Shown here: piece after piece, positions 35,275-44,322 of the stretch
How the letters are laid out: each line of letters begins with the position of its first letter
How positions within the stretch are numbered: the first letter of the stretch is position 1
Assembly (NCBI RefSeq): GCF_900102085.1
Contig: NZ_FMVM01000012.1
Location: 178,618-242,617 of the forward strand
From: Paenibacillus polysaccharolyticus
GTDB taxonomy: Bacteria; Bacillota; Bacilli; Paenibacillales; Paenibacillaceae
DNA: 64,000 nt
Direction of reading: 5' to 3'
The notes under the pieces: model-generated
Told to the model about the DNA's origin: nothing
Seen by the model: only the letters and a program-made list of their open reading frames with translations
The model's database searches: none
Made by a program: the position numbers and the translations under genes

Positions 35275-35619
35275 TTATCTAATCCGAGACTCCAGATGTA
35301 TAGGATCATCGCTCGTATAACTGTACTGCTCAATGTGCCCGTCCTTAAAAAGGATGTAATGATATTTATTATTAGGCTCATCAGCAAATGTTACCGAAGC
35401 GCCATATGGAGCCTCTGAGCTTGTAAAGGAATAGTTCCCCGTTGTATCTATAATTTCCTCAGGTGTATACCCTTTTTTGTTGAATTAAGTAGGCCCTCAC
35501 TTTCTCTTCAGCATCTTTCATTTGAATTGGATTACCGAATAAACTGAAGTACACCAACCTGATATAACCACAACTAACGCTAAAGTAGCAATCAAACTGA
35601 TTTTCACTCTTTTCGACAT
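35275..35619 (-). pseudogene. Decayed DUF3139 family gene
   Basis: From ATG 35619 (after GGAGGTTTCTCT) the minus strand reads MSKRVKISLIATLALVVVIS, the membrane anchor. After a frameshift it continues NPIQMKDAEEKVRAYLIQQK. After a second frameshift it reads KKGYTPEEIIDTTGNYSFTS, YGASVTFADEPNNKYHYILF, KDGHIEQYSYTSDD and stop at 35275-35277. EEKVRAYL and VTFADEP are DUF3139 hallmarks. Two frameshifts, the second in a run of As, make it a pseudogene unless they are sequencing errors. Confidence 0.75.
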
Positions 35620-35666
35620 AGAGAAACCTCCATTTCTACACTTTCACATCCTCTAGTTAATATTAA

Positions 35667-35727
35667 AATCCCTTCTGAGCTACACACAGTAGGAACGAAT
35701 ACCTGCTGCTTTGCCCAGAAGGGATTA
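35667..35727 (-). terminator. Terminator at the end of the exopolysaccharide cluster
   Basis: AATCCCTTCTG (35667-35677) and CAGAAGGGATT (35716-35726) pair perfectly; the minus strand continues TTTTAATATT. It lies 24 bp after the stop of the last gene of the cluster. Confidence 0.7.
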
Positions 35728-35750
35728 TCAACTAAACGTTAAAGCTTGTG

Positions 35751-36698
35751 TTATTGTTTCTGATGTTGTGATTCTTCCTTCGTTTCCCCGGTCTTACGCG
35801 CCAGCGGAATGCCATTTTGCTTCGCATACCAAGCCTCATAATGATGCACAGCCACACCTGCAAACGATGAATGTGAGGCGCCCAGTTCAAACACCTTCTG
35901 CATCTCTTCGTCCATATTGCTGATGGGCTTGCGGAAAAAGGTCAAGTGATCTCCCTCGTGTGTATCCGCGAGTTCTGCTCCAATCCAGACCTTCTTGCCC
36001 AGATCATCCGCTTCAGCCAGCTCTTCCTTGGACAGATCATACATCTGCTGCCCGCTATCCCGATAAGCCATAATAGCTACCGCATCGAAACGGGAGATGA
36101 CCCAGCGACTGAGTGTCTCCTTGCCTCCAGCAGACTGCCGGGCATCCAGCCAGAATGGAATCGCTGCACTCATATATAGTCCTGCTGCCTTTCCGGCTTC
36201 CGTCCAGACCTCCATATTGTTCTGCCACTCGGCAATGACACTGCTCTGCTCGTTCTCCCAGCGTTTTAACTGGTAAGGCTCGACATCGAGCTGAATGCCT
36301 TCAAAGCGTTCATTCTTCGCAGAAGAAGAATTGTATGCCCGCACGCGTTCAATAAAAGCAAGTCCTTCTGCGCGCTTTTCGCGATAAGCCCAGTCGGCAT
36401 GACCATTCAGCGCGTGCACTTCAATCTCGGCATTGGTCGCAGCCGCAATGAACTTGCGATAAGCCGCATCGGGCACCTCATCCTGAACTTGCAGGAAAAT
36501 GGTATCCACGCCCTGTTCCTTGGAGAATGCGATAATCTCAGGTGTCTGCTTGATAATGATCGACGTATCCCACAGCCAGGTTGCCTTGTGTTCCTCATGC
36601 GAAAACCATTTGAACAGCCAGGACAGGAGCAGCAGGCAGAACACCACAGCCACAATAGCCCATTTCGCCTTACCTGCCAACTTGCCCTGTATTCTCAT
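35751..36698 (-). CDS. Membrane-anchored TIM-barrel protein of the exopolysaccharide cluster
   Basis: 315 residues: a basic N terminus and one membrane helix (AIVAVVFCLLLLSWLFKWFS), then an extracellular (beta/alpha)8-like domain. Landmarks are ATWLWDTSII, GVDTIFLQVQDEVP, FEGIQLDVEPYQLKRW (acidic end of a strand), YMSAAIPFW, FDAVAIMAYRDSGQQMY and VWIGAELADT. These resemble GH18-like or other glycosidase TIM barrels; DVEP and the MAYRD strand suggest a substrate cleft. It begins 8 bp after the dehydrogenase stop and is the last gene of the unit. It may trim or modify the exported polymer. Specific family uncertain. Confidence 0.65.
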   Translation of the reverse strand: MRIQGKLAGKAKWAIVAVVFCLLLLSWLFKWFSHEEHKATWLWDTSIIIKQTPEIIAFSKEQGVDTIFLQVQDEVPDAAYRKFIAAATNAEIEVHALNGHADWAYREKRAEGLAFIERVRAYNSSSAKNERFEGIQLDVEPYQLKRWENEQSSVIAEWQNNMEVWTEAGKAAGLYMSAAIPFWLDARQSAGGKETLSRWVISRFDAVAIMAYRDSGQQMYDLSKEELAEADDLGKKVWIGAELADTHEGDHLTFFRKPISNMDEEMQKVFELGASHSSFAGVAVHHYEAWYAKQNGIPLARKTGETKEESQHQKQ

Positions 36699-36706
36699 CG
36701 GTCGCC

Positions 36707-38074
36707 TCAGACGAGAACCGCTTCACTTGGTGCAAACACAGGATGTTGTACCGAGTGACCGATCTTGTAAATATGGGAGTGATTGTACGTGCGGAATGCA
36801 TTACGCGTATCCAGAATTGGTACACCCAGTTCCGCAATGTCATAATAAGGCAAGTCGCTGTGGTTGGTGATCAGCACGATGCAATCATACGTTTTGAACT
36901 GCTCCAGGTTAAAGGCTTGGCTGTGCACGGTTTCGCCATGTTTGTCTTTGAATGATTCTGCATGCGGGTCGTAATAGTTAACGTTTGCGCCGCTTTCCTT
37001 GAACAGCTCGTATACTTCCAGTCCCGGTGATTCACGCAGATCGGCAATGTTCGGTTTGTACGACATGCCGAGCAGGAGAATGTTCGATTTACGAACAGAC
37101 TTCGCGTATTCATTCAGGATTGTTGACGTTTTATTCAGTACATAGTACGGCATATTGTCATTGGTGGATTGCGCCAGTTCAATAAATTTGCTATAAAAAC
37201 GGAATCCTTTGGCCTTCCACGACAGATACATCGGGTCGAGCGGGATGCAGTGTCCGCCAATACCCGGACCTGGATAGAATGGCATAAAGCCAAACGGTTT
37301 CGTCGCAGCCGCGTCAATAACCTCCCAAATATCGATACCCATGCGATCACACATCATCGCCATTTCATTGACAAAGGCAATGTTGACACTGCGAAATGTG
37401 TTTTCCAGCAATTTGGACATTTCCGCTACTTTAGGTGAAGATACCGGAACTACAGTCTCTACATATTTGCTGTACAGCGCAGTGCCTAGTTTCAGACAAG
37501 CTTCCGTTGTACCGCCGATGACCTTCGGTGTATTAAATGTAGTGAAACGACCGTTGGATGGGTCCACTCGCTCAGGTGAGAAGCACAGGAAATAGTCTTT
37601 GCCCGCCTCATGTCCGATTTTGTCCAGCTCCTGCTGGATCAACTCTTCCGTTGTACCTGGATACGTCGTACTTTCCAGTGTGATCAGCATACCTGGTTTC
37701 ATATGCAGTTTAATCTGATCAACAACCGTCTCGATATAAGAGGTATCCGGGTCCTGGTTTTCGCTGAGCGGTGTCGGTACGCAAATACTCAGTGCGTCAA
37801 TGACACGCAACATGCTGTAGTCTGTTGTTGGCTGAAAGCGACCGCTTTGCATTACTTTTTTCAATTCGTCGGACGAAATATCGTGAATATAGGAATCTCC
37901 ATTGTAGATGCTGTCGACTTTGGAAGCATCCAGGTCGATGCCGATGACGGTGAACCCTTGATTGACCATCTCCACCGCAAGGGGAAGGCCGACATAACCG
38001 AGGCCGACAACGCCCAGTACCGCTTCTTTATTTTCGATCGCGTTCAGTAAAGTGTGAAATTGTTGATTCTCCAT
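36707..38074 (-). CDS. UDP-sugar 6-dehydrogenase (UDP-GlcNAc/ManNAc or UDP-glucose type)
   Basis: 455 residues from ATG 38074, preferred because GGAGGG lies 6 bp before it. The N-terminal Rossmann domain shows VVGLGYVGLPLAVEMVNQG. The catalytic Cys is in PGPGIGGHCIPLDP (~residue 275), and the C-terminal domain has LGMSYKPNIADLRESPGLEV. CVPTPL, ESTTYPGTTEEL and FSPERVDPSN are typical of the WecC/WbpA group that oxidises UDP-N-acetylhexosamines, though UDP-glucose cannot be excluded. The product, a UDP-uronic acid, would feed the glycosyltransferase of this cluster. Palindromic element B lies directly upstream. Confidence 0.9.
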   Translation of the reverse strand: MENQQFHTLLNAIENKEAVLGVVGLGYVGLPLAVEMVNQGFTVIGIDLDASKVDSIYNGDSYIHDISSDELKKVMQSGRFQPTTDYSMLRVIDALSICVPTPLSENQDPDTSYIETVVDQIKLHMKPGMLITLESTTYPGTTEELIQQELDKIGHEAGKDYFLCFSPERVDPSNGRFTTFNTPKVIGGTTEACLKLGTALYSKYVETVVPVSSPKVAEMSKLLENTFRSVNIAFVNEMAMMCDRMGIDIWEVIDAAATKPFGFMPFYPGPGIGGHCIPLDPMYLSWKAKGFRFYSKFIELAQSTNDNMPYYVLNKTSTILNEYAKSVRKSNILLLGMSYKPNIADLRESPGLEVYELFKESGANVNYYDPHAESFKDKHGETVHSQAFNLEQFKTYDCIVLITNHSDLPYYDIAELGVPILDTRNAFRTYNHSHIYKIGHSVQHPVFAPSEAVLV

Positions 38075-38130
38075 GATATTCCCTCCGCGCAATATATTTG
38101 ATGTTGTTTATATGAGCTGAACTAAGGGGA

Positions 38131-38318
38131 TTTACACGGACACTCCGATGACAGAATAAACTTCCCATCGCTGTTATCCCCAGATTTTTTGATTCCCTTT
38201 TGTTAAAGGGAAAATCCGGTGATAAAGGCGAAGCATATGCTTCCGATGTAGCTTTCTTTCAGAAAGCTTTTAGCTTCGCTTTTTCAGGTTTTTTCTGTCC
38301 TCTCCGTTAATGTGTAAA
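38131..38318. repeat. Palindromic intergenic element, copy B
   Basis: About 188 bp with outer ends TTTACAC (38131-38137) and GTGTAAA (38312-38318), inner CGATGACAGAA and TTTCTGTCCTCTCCG, and the core palindrome at 38174-38225. It contains an extra hairpin (AGCTTTC ... GAAAGCT) absent from copies A and C. It fills most of the gap between the response regulator and dehydrogenase genes. Confidence 0.8.
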
Positions 38319-38382
38319 AAATTAGTTCAAATCATATAGATGTGATTGTAATTAAGCGTTGTGACTCTAATCTACTTATCTT

Positions 38383-39186
38383 CTAGTGCAGGCAGCGTCT
38401 GATCCGGGCGTCCAGCTCCACAGGTGAGAACGGTTTGGTCATATAATCGTCTACCCCGCTGCTGAAACATTGGCTGATCGTCTGCTCCACCCGCTGTTCC
38501 GTCAACACGACGATTTTCGGTGGTTGCTCCATCTCCAGCTTCTGGATATGGTGAATGAATGGAAGCCCATCGATGCCATACAGATTCAGCTCGGTCAGCA
38601 CCAGATCAGGTGTCACTTTCTCGATCAGATCGAGTGCAGCGAGTCCATCCACCGCTTCGTAGGTTTCGTATCCTTGCATTTTCAAACGCAGCTGCAAAAA
38701 TTCTCGAACCGTCGGATCATTATCCACGATCAGAATCCGTTCAGGGTCATCCGCCGTATGTTCCAGCGTATAGATATGAATTTCCGATGAATCCACAAGC
38801 TTCGAAGATTCGGCCATATGCTGAATCGTTGCCTTCGAAGGGCGCTCCCCCGGCGGGAAACTGGCCAGTGTGATCTGCGGATCAGCACCAGGAGCACTCT
38901 CTTGCAACTCATGCTTGATACGAAGTCCTTCATAATGAACTTCATCGAGCGTAAGCCCTGGAAGCAGCACAGCAATTGCCTGTGTATGACTATCCTGCCA
39001 TACTTGGAACGACGTATATCCCGCCTGCTCCAGATGTGTCCTGACCTGCTGCTCCGGCTGAACCTGACCTGCACAGTGAATGAACATTAAGCCACAAGCT
39101 TCGGCACCCGTTTCCTTCAATCCCTGTTCTACATTGCGATACACATTAACGGCAGCTTCACGCTGCAATGTCGCCGTATTTGGCAT
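38383..39186 (-). CDS. Variant response regulator with Glu at the phosphoacceptor site
   Basis: 267 residues from ATG 39186 (AAGGGTGG upstream); GTG 39198 is an alternative. The N-terminal ~145 residues look like a degenerate GGDEF/nucleotide cyclase-like fold (AVLLPGLTLDEVHYEGLRIK) without a GGDEF motif. The C-terminal receiver domain (~148-267) has the acidic pocket ILIVDNDP, the switch Thr in VVLTEQ and the Lys in YMTKPFS. The acceptor position in PDLVLTELNLYGIDGL is Glu where Asp is expected. Glu at this site can mimic the phosphorylated state. No output domain follows. It lies within the exopolysaccharide cluster and may act by protein contact. Confidence 0.8.
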   Translation of the reverse strand: MPNTATLQREAAVNVYRNVEQGLKETGAEACGLMFIHCAGQVQPEQQVRTHLEQAGYTSFQVWQDSHTQAIAVLLPGLTLDEVHYEGLRIKHELQESAPGADPQITLASFPPGERPSKATIQHMAESSKLVDSSEIHIYTLEHTADDPERILIVDNDPTVREFLQLRLKMQGYETYEAVDGLAALDLIEKVTPDLVLTELNLYGIDGLPFIHHIQKLEMEQPPKIVVLTEQRVEQTISQCFSSGVDDYMTKPFSPVELDARIRRCLH

Positions 39187-39232
39187 GTTCTTTTCCACCC
39201 TTCTTCATGTTCTATACAAGTTCAACAAGTCG

Positions 39233-39382
39233 TTTACACAAATACTCCGATGACAGAACAATCTTCCAATCACTGTTATCCCCGGATTTTTTTGATCCCC
39301 TTTTCTCAAGGGAAAAATCCAGTGATAAAGGTGAACGCTACGCTTTTTCAGATTATTTCTGTCCTCTCCGTCATCGTGTAAA
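39233..39382. repeat. Palindromic intergenic element, copy C
   Basis: About 150 bp bounded by TTTACAC (39233-39239) and GTGTAAA (39376-39382). It has the same inner sequences as copy B and the core palindrome at 39276-39328. It lies between the glycosyltransferase and response regulator genes. Confidence 0.8.
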
Positions 39383-39414
39383 AATGGAGTTGAACATCTA
39401 TAATGTTGTTACAA

Positions 39415-40830
39415 TTAAGCCGCTTTGCTCGCGTCCTTGGATTCCTCAGACCAGCTTTGACGTGTCATGGTACCCCATGAATTGTTGTTTTGCAAAAACT
39501 GAATGTGTCCCTGCAATCTCCACAGCACGCCGAGTTGATGATATCCCACAAATTTCAGGGCGGAGTAGACCAGCATTTTGACCAGATCGGAGAGCTTGTT
39601 ATATCGTTTGAATGCAATCTCCTCCAGAATCAACGCCCCAACACTCAGCAGATATCCACTCACAAAGTTCAACAATCCAAACAAAACGAGGATCGGCCAC
39701 TGGGTCATGTCCAGAAGCACGTATCCAGCCAGAGCGATCAGTCCGGTAATGCGGAAATACGGATTCAGTGCTTCGAAAATAACGTTATATGGCATGGTAA
39801 TCATACCCATAACCTTATATTTCGGATTAAACAGCATGCCGCGATTTTCCAGCATGTTTTTCAGATTCCCGCGGCCCCAGCGTTTGCGTTGGCTAGACAA
39901 AATGCGGTACGAATCCGGCGCTTGTGTCCAGCACACCGCTTCAGGACAGAAAGCGACGCGGTATTTGAGTTTATTTTCCAGCATATAGCGGTGAAGCTTG
40001 ATAATAATGTTCATGTCCTCACCTGGATAACCGTCGCGGTATCCACCTACGGCGATAACAGCATCCTTACGGAACATGCCGAATGCGCCAGAGACGATGA
40101 TCAGACCGTTCATGTGACTCCAGCCGATTCGTCCGCCGAGGAAAGCTTTCAAATACTCAATAGATTGGAACATCGGCCAAATCTTGCGTGGCAAGGATAC
40201 GTCCTGTACCGCACCGTTTTCGATTTTGCAGCCGTTGGCAATGCGGACATCCCCACCAATCGCAACAGTCTCTTCCGGATTCTCCATATACATGCGTGCC
40301 ATGCGGATCAAAGCGTCTTTCTCCAGAAGTGAATCGGCATCGATGGAAGAGATCAGCGGATAATGGGACAAATTAATCCCTGCGTTGAGGGAATCGGCCT
40401 TACCGCCATTCTCCTTGTCGATGACATACAGATCCGGGAAGTCCGGGTTATGATAGATTCCGCGAATCTTCTGACAGGAGATTTTTCCGCGAATCTGCGT
40501 ATTCGGCACCGGCTTCAGCCGGTATTCTTCCAGCAACACCTTCAAGGTGGAGTCGTTCGAACCATCATTAATGACAATGACTTCATACGTTGGATAGTTC
40601 AGTGTCATGAGGCAGTTTACATTTTCAATAATCGTCAGTTCCTCGTTGTACGCTGGCACCAGCAGGGATACCGAAGGAACCAGTTCCGAGCCGGATAACG
40701 TGTTGTACTTGGAGTAATGTGACCTCCGGAAGATCGTCCAGATGTTACGAAATGATAAGGCCAGTATGGAAAAATAAAGCGTATTAACAAACACCACATA
40801 ATAGATGGCGACCATACCGTAGATTAGCAA
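39415..40830 (-). CDS. Processive family 2 glycosyltransferase, membrane-bound (PgaC/IcaA-like)
   Basis: About 471 residues. One N-terminal membrane helix, then a GT2 catalytic domain with VSLLVPAYNEELTIIENVNC, VINDGSNDST, the DxD-like SSIDADSLL (~165), GYPGEDMNI, and the processivity motif QRKRWGRG (QxxRW, ~312). Three or four C-terminal membrane helices follow. Such enzymes polymerise and export beta-linked hexosamine or glucan chains. The start is unusual: TTG 40830 lies 21 bp after GGAGGGG, while CTG 40845, in frame and 6 bp from it, would overlap the HEAT gene stop. ATG 40815 is a third option. Confidence 0.88.
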   Translation of the reverse strand: MLIYGMVAIYYVVFVNTLYFSILALSFRNIWTIFRRSHYSKYNTLSGSELVPSVSLLVPAYNEELTIIENVNCLMTLNYPTYEVIVINDGSNDSTLKVLLEEYRLKPVPNTQIRGKISCQKIRGIYHNPDFPDLYVIDKENGGKADSLNAGINLSHYPLISSIDADSLLEKDALIRMARMYMENPEETVAIGGDVRIANGCKIENGAVQDVSLPRKIWPMFQSIEYLKAFLGGRIGWSHMNGLIIVSGAFGMFRKDAVIAVGGYRDGYPGEDMNIIIKLHRYMLENKLKYRVAFCPEAVCWTQAPDSYRILSSQRKRWGRGNLKNMLENRGMLFNPKYKVMGMITMPYNVIFEALNPYFRITGLIALAGYVLLDMTQWPILVLFGLLNFVSGYLLSVGALILEEIAFKRYNKLSDLVKMLVYSALKFVGYHQLGVLWRLQGHIQFLQNNNSWGTMTRQSWSEESKDASKAA

Positions 40831-40837
40831 TAAATCT

Positions 40838-42049
40838 CTAAGCAGTGTAATCCCCTCCTACTGTTGCAACGCCTGTGCGTTTCTTGGTTGTACGGTTTTC
40901 GCCGCGCACCGGGCCAAAATAACGTTCGTACAGCAGTCTTTTTTTGTTATGTGCAATCATCTGCTCTACCGCCTTGTGGTCGGTTCCCGAATGCTGCATC
41001 GTGCTCTCGATCTGCTGCATGGCAATCTCGCGCTCTGCACCCGTTCCTTGCACTGCTGCCTGACACAAAGCTTCGAATCCCGGTTCGCCCAGCTTACTCA
41101 AACTTTCCGCGCTGTTATAGCGAACTCTCCAGTCTTCATCGCGAAGTGCCTTGCGCAGCAACGGGATGCTGCCTGATGCATGCTTCAAACCAAGTGCCTG
41201 CACCACTTCCGCCCGAACTTCCGGATCGGTGTCCTGGATCAACTTCAGAATCGTCTCATCCTTAAGTGCTGGACTTGCACTGAGATACAGCTTCACTGCT
41301 TCGGCACGAACATCCTCATGCTCTGCTCCGACGAGTCTGTGGAGTGCAGGCATTACTTCCGGCACCGCTTGTCCCCACATCGCCACAAGTCCTACTTTGA
41401 CAAAATCGGGGTTGCGATCCTCAAGTAATTCGATCAGCACACGACTCGTATCCAGGTTTGCTTCCAATAAGATGTCCGCAGCCAGATGATGAATCGATTT
41501 TCCTTTCGTTAAAAGCAGTGTAAGCATGTCTTTCAACTCGCCATGCCGGGTTGTACATCTCGCAATCGAACGTCCAATCATGATCGCCATCGGACCCGGC
41601 TTCTCATCCTTGAGAAGCTCCATTAAACCTGGAACTGCTTCGGGACAGCGCATGCCTCCGAGACGATATGCTGCATCAATCTGACGTCCGTAACGCAGAC
41701 GGCCCAGCTCTTTCAGATCATGTCCGACGAATCCGGCCTCGCGGCACAGTTCGATCAGCTTGTCACGATACTCTCCCTTGAACTGATCAATCCATTCAAT
41801 CAGCTTGTCCTGAATAACCCGTCGTTCTAGTGGAGCAAGCTTGCCTGGCGGCAGCTTGAGTGGGCTGTTCTCCGTCAATGCGGTCTGCAGATACGTGAAA
41901 TAGTCTCGTTGCTTCATTTCATACATAGCGGTTTTGCGTCGTTTGCCGTTGTGGGACATTTTCATGGCAAACAGAACGACGACGCCTACAATCACAAGTG
42001 CAATGCAGGCGATCAAAAACCAATAGGCCAAAGCTAAACTCTGGAACAT
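40838..42049 (-). CDS. Membrane-anchored HEAT-repeat protein of the exopolysaccharide cluster
   Basis: 403 residues. One N-terminal membrane helix (FLIACIALVIVGVVVLFAMK), then cytoplasmic armadillo/HEAT repeats from ~100 on (CPEAVPGLMELLKD, DPEVRAEVVQALGLK, DEDWRVRYNSAESLSKLG). It probably acts as a scaffold for the membrane glycosyltransferase encoded immediately downstream; the two genes overlap or nearly so. HEAT-repeat proteins next to PgaC-like synthases are found in other Gram-positive clusters, but no enzymatic role is known. Confidence 0.8.
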   Translation of the reverse strand: MFQSLALAYWFLIACIALVIVGVVVLFAMKMSHNGKRRKTAMYEMKQRDYFTYLQTALTENSPLKLPPGKLAPLERRVIQDKLIEWIDQFKGEYRDKLIELCREAGFVGHDLKELGRLRYGRQIDAAYRLGGMRCPEAVPGLMELLKDEKPGPMAIMIGRSIARCTTRHGELKDMLTLLLTKGKSIHHLAADILLEANLDTSRVLIELLEDRNPDFVKVGLVAMWGQAVPEVMPALHRLVGAEHEDVRAEAVKLYLSASPALKDETILKLIQDTDPEVRAEVVQALGLKHASGSIPLLRKALRDEDWRVRYNSAESLSKLGEPGFEALCQAAVQGTGAEREIAMQQIESTMQHSGTDHKAVEQMIAHNKKRLLYERYFGPVRGENRTTKKRTGVATVGGDYTA

Positions 42050-42096
42050 GTGAAAAAGTCCTCCTTTTATACTCGCTTATGATGTTCTATGCTGAT

Positions 42097-44322
42097 TTAT
42101 TCGATCTGAAAACTAGGCATTTTTTCGTAGCTCTGCCGCATTTTCTCATAGCTTAACTTAAGTCTTTCGCTATATTCGACCTGCTCCCAAGGTTTCCAGC
42201 TGTAAACGGGTAAAGTTTTCAAATCCAGCGTTGATTGCTCGCCCCCAGGCCAGGATATCTGTTTTGTGGAACGATCCGTCAACCACGGAACCAGCGTGAT
42301 ACCTTCAACGGTAGTTGTAGAAAACTCCCGACCGTTTTTCAGCGGTCCGTATTCGATGGCCTGCAAGGAGCTCGGATCACCGAAACCAAGCAGCATCCAA
42401 GGAATTCGCATCTCCACCTGATTGCCGTTATACTGCCAAGCTGTTAACGAATCGCTGTCTGCCTGTCCTGGAGCTGTCGTACCTCTCTTTAACGTTCCCA
42501 CGTTCTCCGCCATGAATGGATGCGCTGAACGTGTATCTGGCGGGGTCATCTTCAGACTGACAGCCAGTTCCCACGGATGGAACGGATCGGCTGACTTCAA
42601 TTGCTCGTCTGGGATCATGTTATACCCGTCCTTGCCATACAGACGCTGATTGAAATCATAGTCCTTCGCAATCTGTACCTGGGACTCGTTATCTTTACCC
42701 AATGTGATGACCGTTTCCAGTCCATCACTTAGCGTTTTGCCTGGCAACATGTTGCTTGGTTGACTGCCGCCGGTAAGAGTATCTGTCCCAATGCGAAGTA
42801 CAGTTTTCTCCGGGTCAAATGGCTGATCCAGCGTCAAGCCCACATACAGATAAGCTTCATCATGGGTCATTTTCATCTCCTGAATACCATTCACTTGCCC
42901 TTGCCAGACGGTGACATCTTCTTTCTTCAGCTTATCCCAGTCATCCAGCTTGCCATCAATGGTCAGCTGTTCCTGTTTCCCTGGGTCCATGGCCAGCAGA
43001 CCAAACATCTTTTCGTTGGTTAACACGTTTAGCCAGTACGCCCGGCGATCTGCCGGAATTTCCAGCGGCATCGTGTTCCAGGTCTTTTTGAACCACTCAT
43101 CCTGCCACATGAACAGAATCGCTCCTGCATAGCCTTCATCATAGATATCCTGCGTAAGCGAAGCATCGATGTCTCCCTGCTGTACCTCGTTATGCCCGCC
43201 TTGATTTCGACCACCCATGCCCAGATGAGAAATACCAAGTGAGGACGGCACACCATACTCTGTAATCATTACAGGCATATCGGAAAACTCGGCTTTTAGC
43301 TTTTGCAGATAGCTTTTGTACGTGTTGTACTCGCCCTTTTCATCCTTGATGGTTTGCAGTGTCTTATCAATGTGGAACAGATCCGGGTAATACGGGTACA
43401 CGTGATAGGCAGCAAAATAACCTCCATCCCATGCTTCCGGCTTAATATGCCGTGCATCCACACTGACGAGATCCTCTTCATAGAGCGGCTCGCCTGGATG
43501 ATCCAGCACATCGGTTGTAACCCAGTTGGTAAACGTCATCGGATGTTCCCATCCATATTTTTTCTCCTGAACCGCCGTGTAGTCCAGCAGCTCTGCTAAC
43601 CAATTTTCAAACGGCGATGCTTCTGCACTGCCGGAAAAGTGAACCCCTTTGTACTGCGGCACATCCGCATGCACCTTATTGGTGTTGTCCACCATCCCCG
43701 GGTCCCACTCGGTACCTACATGCCAAGCCATCAAGTATTTTCCGGCATTGGTTCTGTACTTGCCGCTGGACTCTCCGTTCTTGGCAGGAATGTCTGCATC
43801 ACCGTACACGGCAGATACGGCCTTTTCTATCTCCTGCTTGAACCTCTGTTCAATATGATCGGCGTAGGCATCCTGCTTCTCAATCAATTCCTCTTCAGGT
43901 GACCATATGCCTTGTATAAAATATAACGGTTGCTCCCGGCCACGATTATAATCGACCAGTGCGGAGTAAAAAATCGGCTGGTGGACGGTATAGACCCGAA
44001 TCACATTCGCGCCCAAATCCTGAATCTGCTCGAACCAGCGCAGGTAATCCTCCTCGGTGAGCGGAAACTCTCCCGGGTAATGTCCCGGCGAAGTCGCCCC
44101 CAGGTTCACCCCTTTAACGAACATTTCCTTCCACGTTCCATCCGGCCCGTATTGCATGAACCGGTCTCCATCGGTCTTGAATTTCATTTCCGTGCCGTTC
44201 TCCGCTGTATACGTAACAAGCTTTGGTTGCATGTAATGCCATCCGGCAAGTATTCCGCCAGTCACCACCAATGCGCCTGTCAAAGCTGTCAGTAACCAGC
44301 GTCTTCGTCGTTGTCTGCTCAT
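42097..44322 (-). CDS. Membrane-anchored clan-A glycoside hydrolase-like protein
   Basis: 741 residues: basic N terminus plus one membrane helix (WLLTALTGALVVTGGILAGW). Residues ~60-440 form a TIM barrel of clan GH-A type with the acid/base Glu in WHVGTEWDP (~203) and the nucleophile Glu in MITEYGVPSS (~355). The C-terminal ~270 residues resemble a carbohydrate-binding beta-sandwich (LTIDGKLDDWDKL, VYLYVGLTLDQ-like strands). It is the first recognised gene of the cluster, 47 bp before the HEAT-repeat gene. It may cleave the nascent polymer or release chains during export. The exact GH family is not assigned. Confidence 0.75.
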   Translation of the reverse strand: MSRQRRRRWLLTALTGALVVTGGILAGWHYMQPKLVTYTAENGTEMKFKTDGDRFMQYGPDGTWKEMFVKGVNLGATSPGHYPGEFPLTEEDYLRWFEQIQDLGANVIRVYTVHQPIFYSALVDYNRGREQPLYFIQGIWSPEEELIEKQDAYADHIEQRFKQEIEKAVSAVYGDADIPAKNGESSGKYRTNAGKYLMAWHVGTEWDPGMVDNTNKVHADVPQYKGVHFSGSAEASPFENWLAELLDYTAVQEKKYGWEHPMTFTNWVTTDVLDHPGEPLYEEDLVSVDARHIKPEAWDGGYFAAYHVYPYYPDLFHIDKTLQTIKDEKGEYNTYKSYLQKLKAEFSDMPVMITEYGVPSSLGISHLGMGGRNQGGHNEVQQGDIDASLTQDIYDEGYAGAILFMWQDEWFKKTWNTMPLEIPADRRAYWLNVLTNEKMFGLLAMDPGKQEQLTIDGKLDDWDKLKKEDVTVWQGQVNGIQEMKMTHDEAYLYVGLTLDQPFDPEKTVLRIGTDTLTGGSQPSNMLPGKTLSDGLETVITLGKDNESQVQIAKDYDFNQRLYGKDGYNMIPDEQLKSADPFHPWELAVSLKMTPPDTRSAHPFMAENVGTLKRGTTAPGQADSDSLTAWQYNGNQVEMRIPWMLLGFGDPSSLQAIEYGPLKNGREFSTTTVEGITLVPWLTDRSTKQISWPGGEQSTLDLKTLPVYSWKPWEQVEYSERLKLSYEKMRQSYEKMPSFQIE

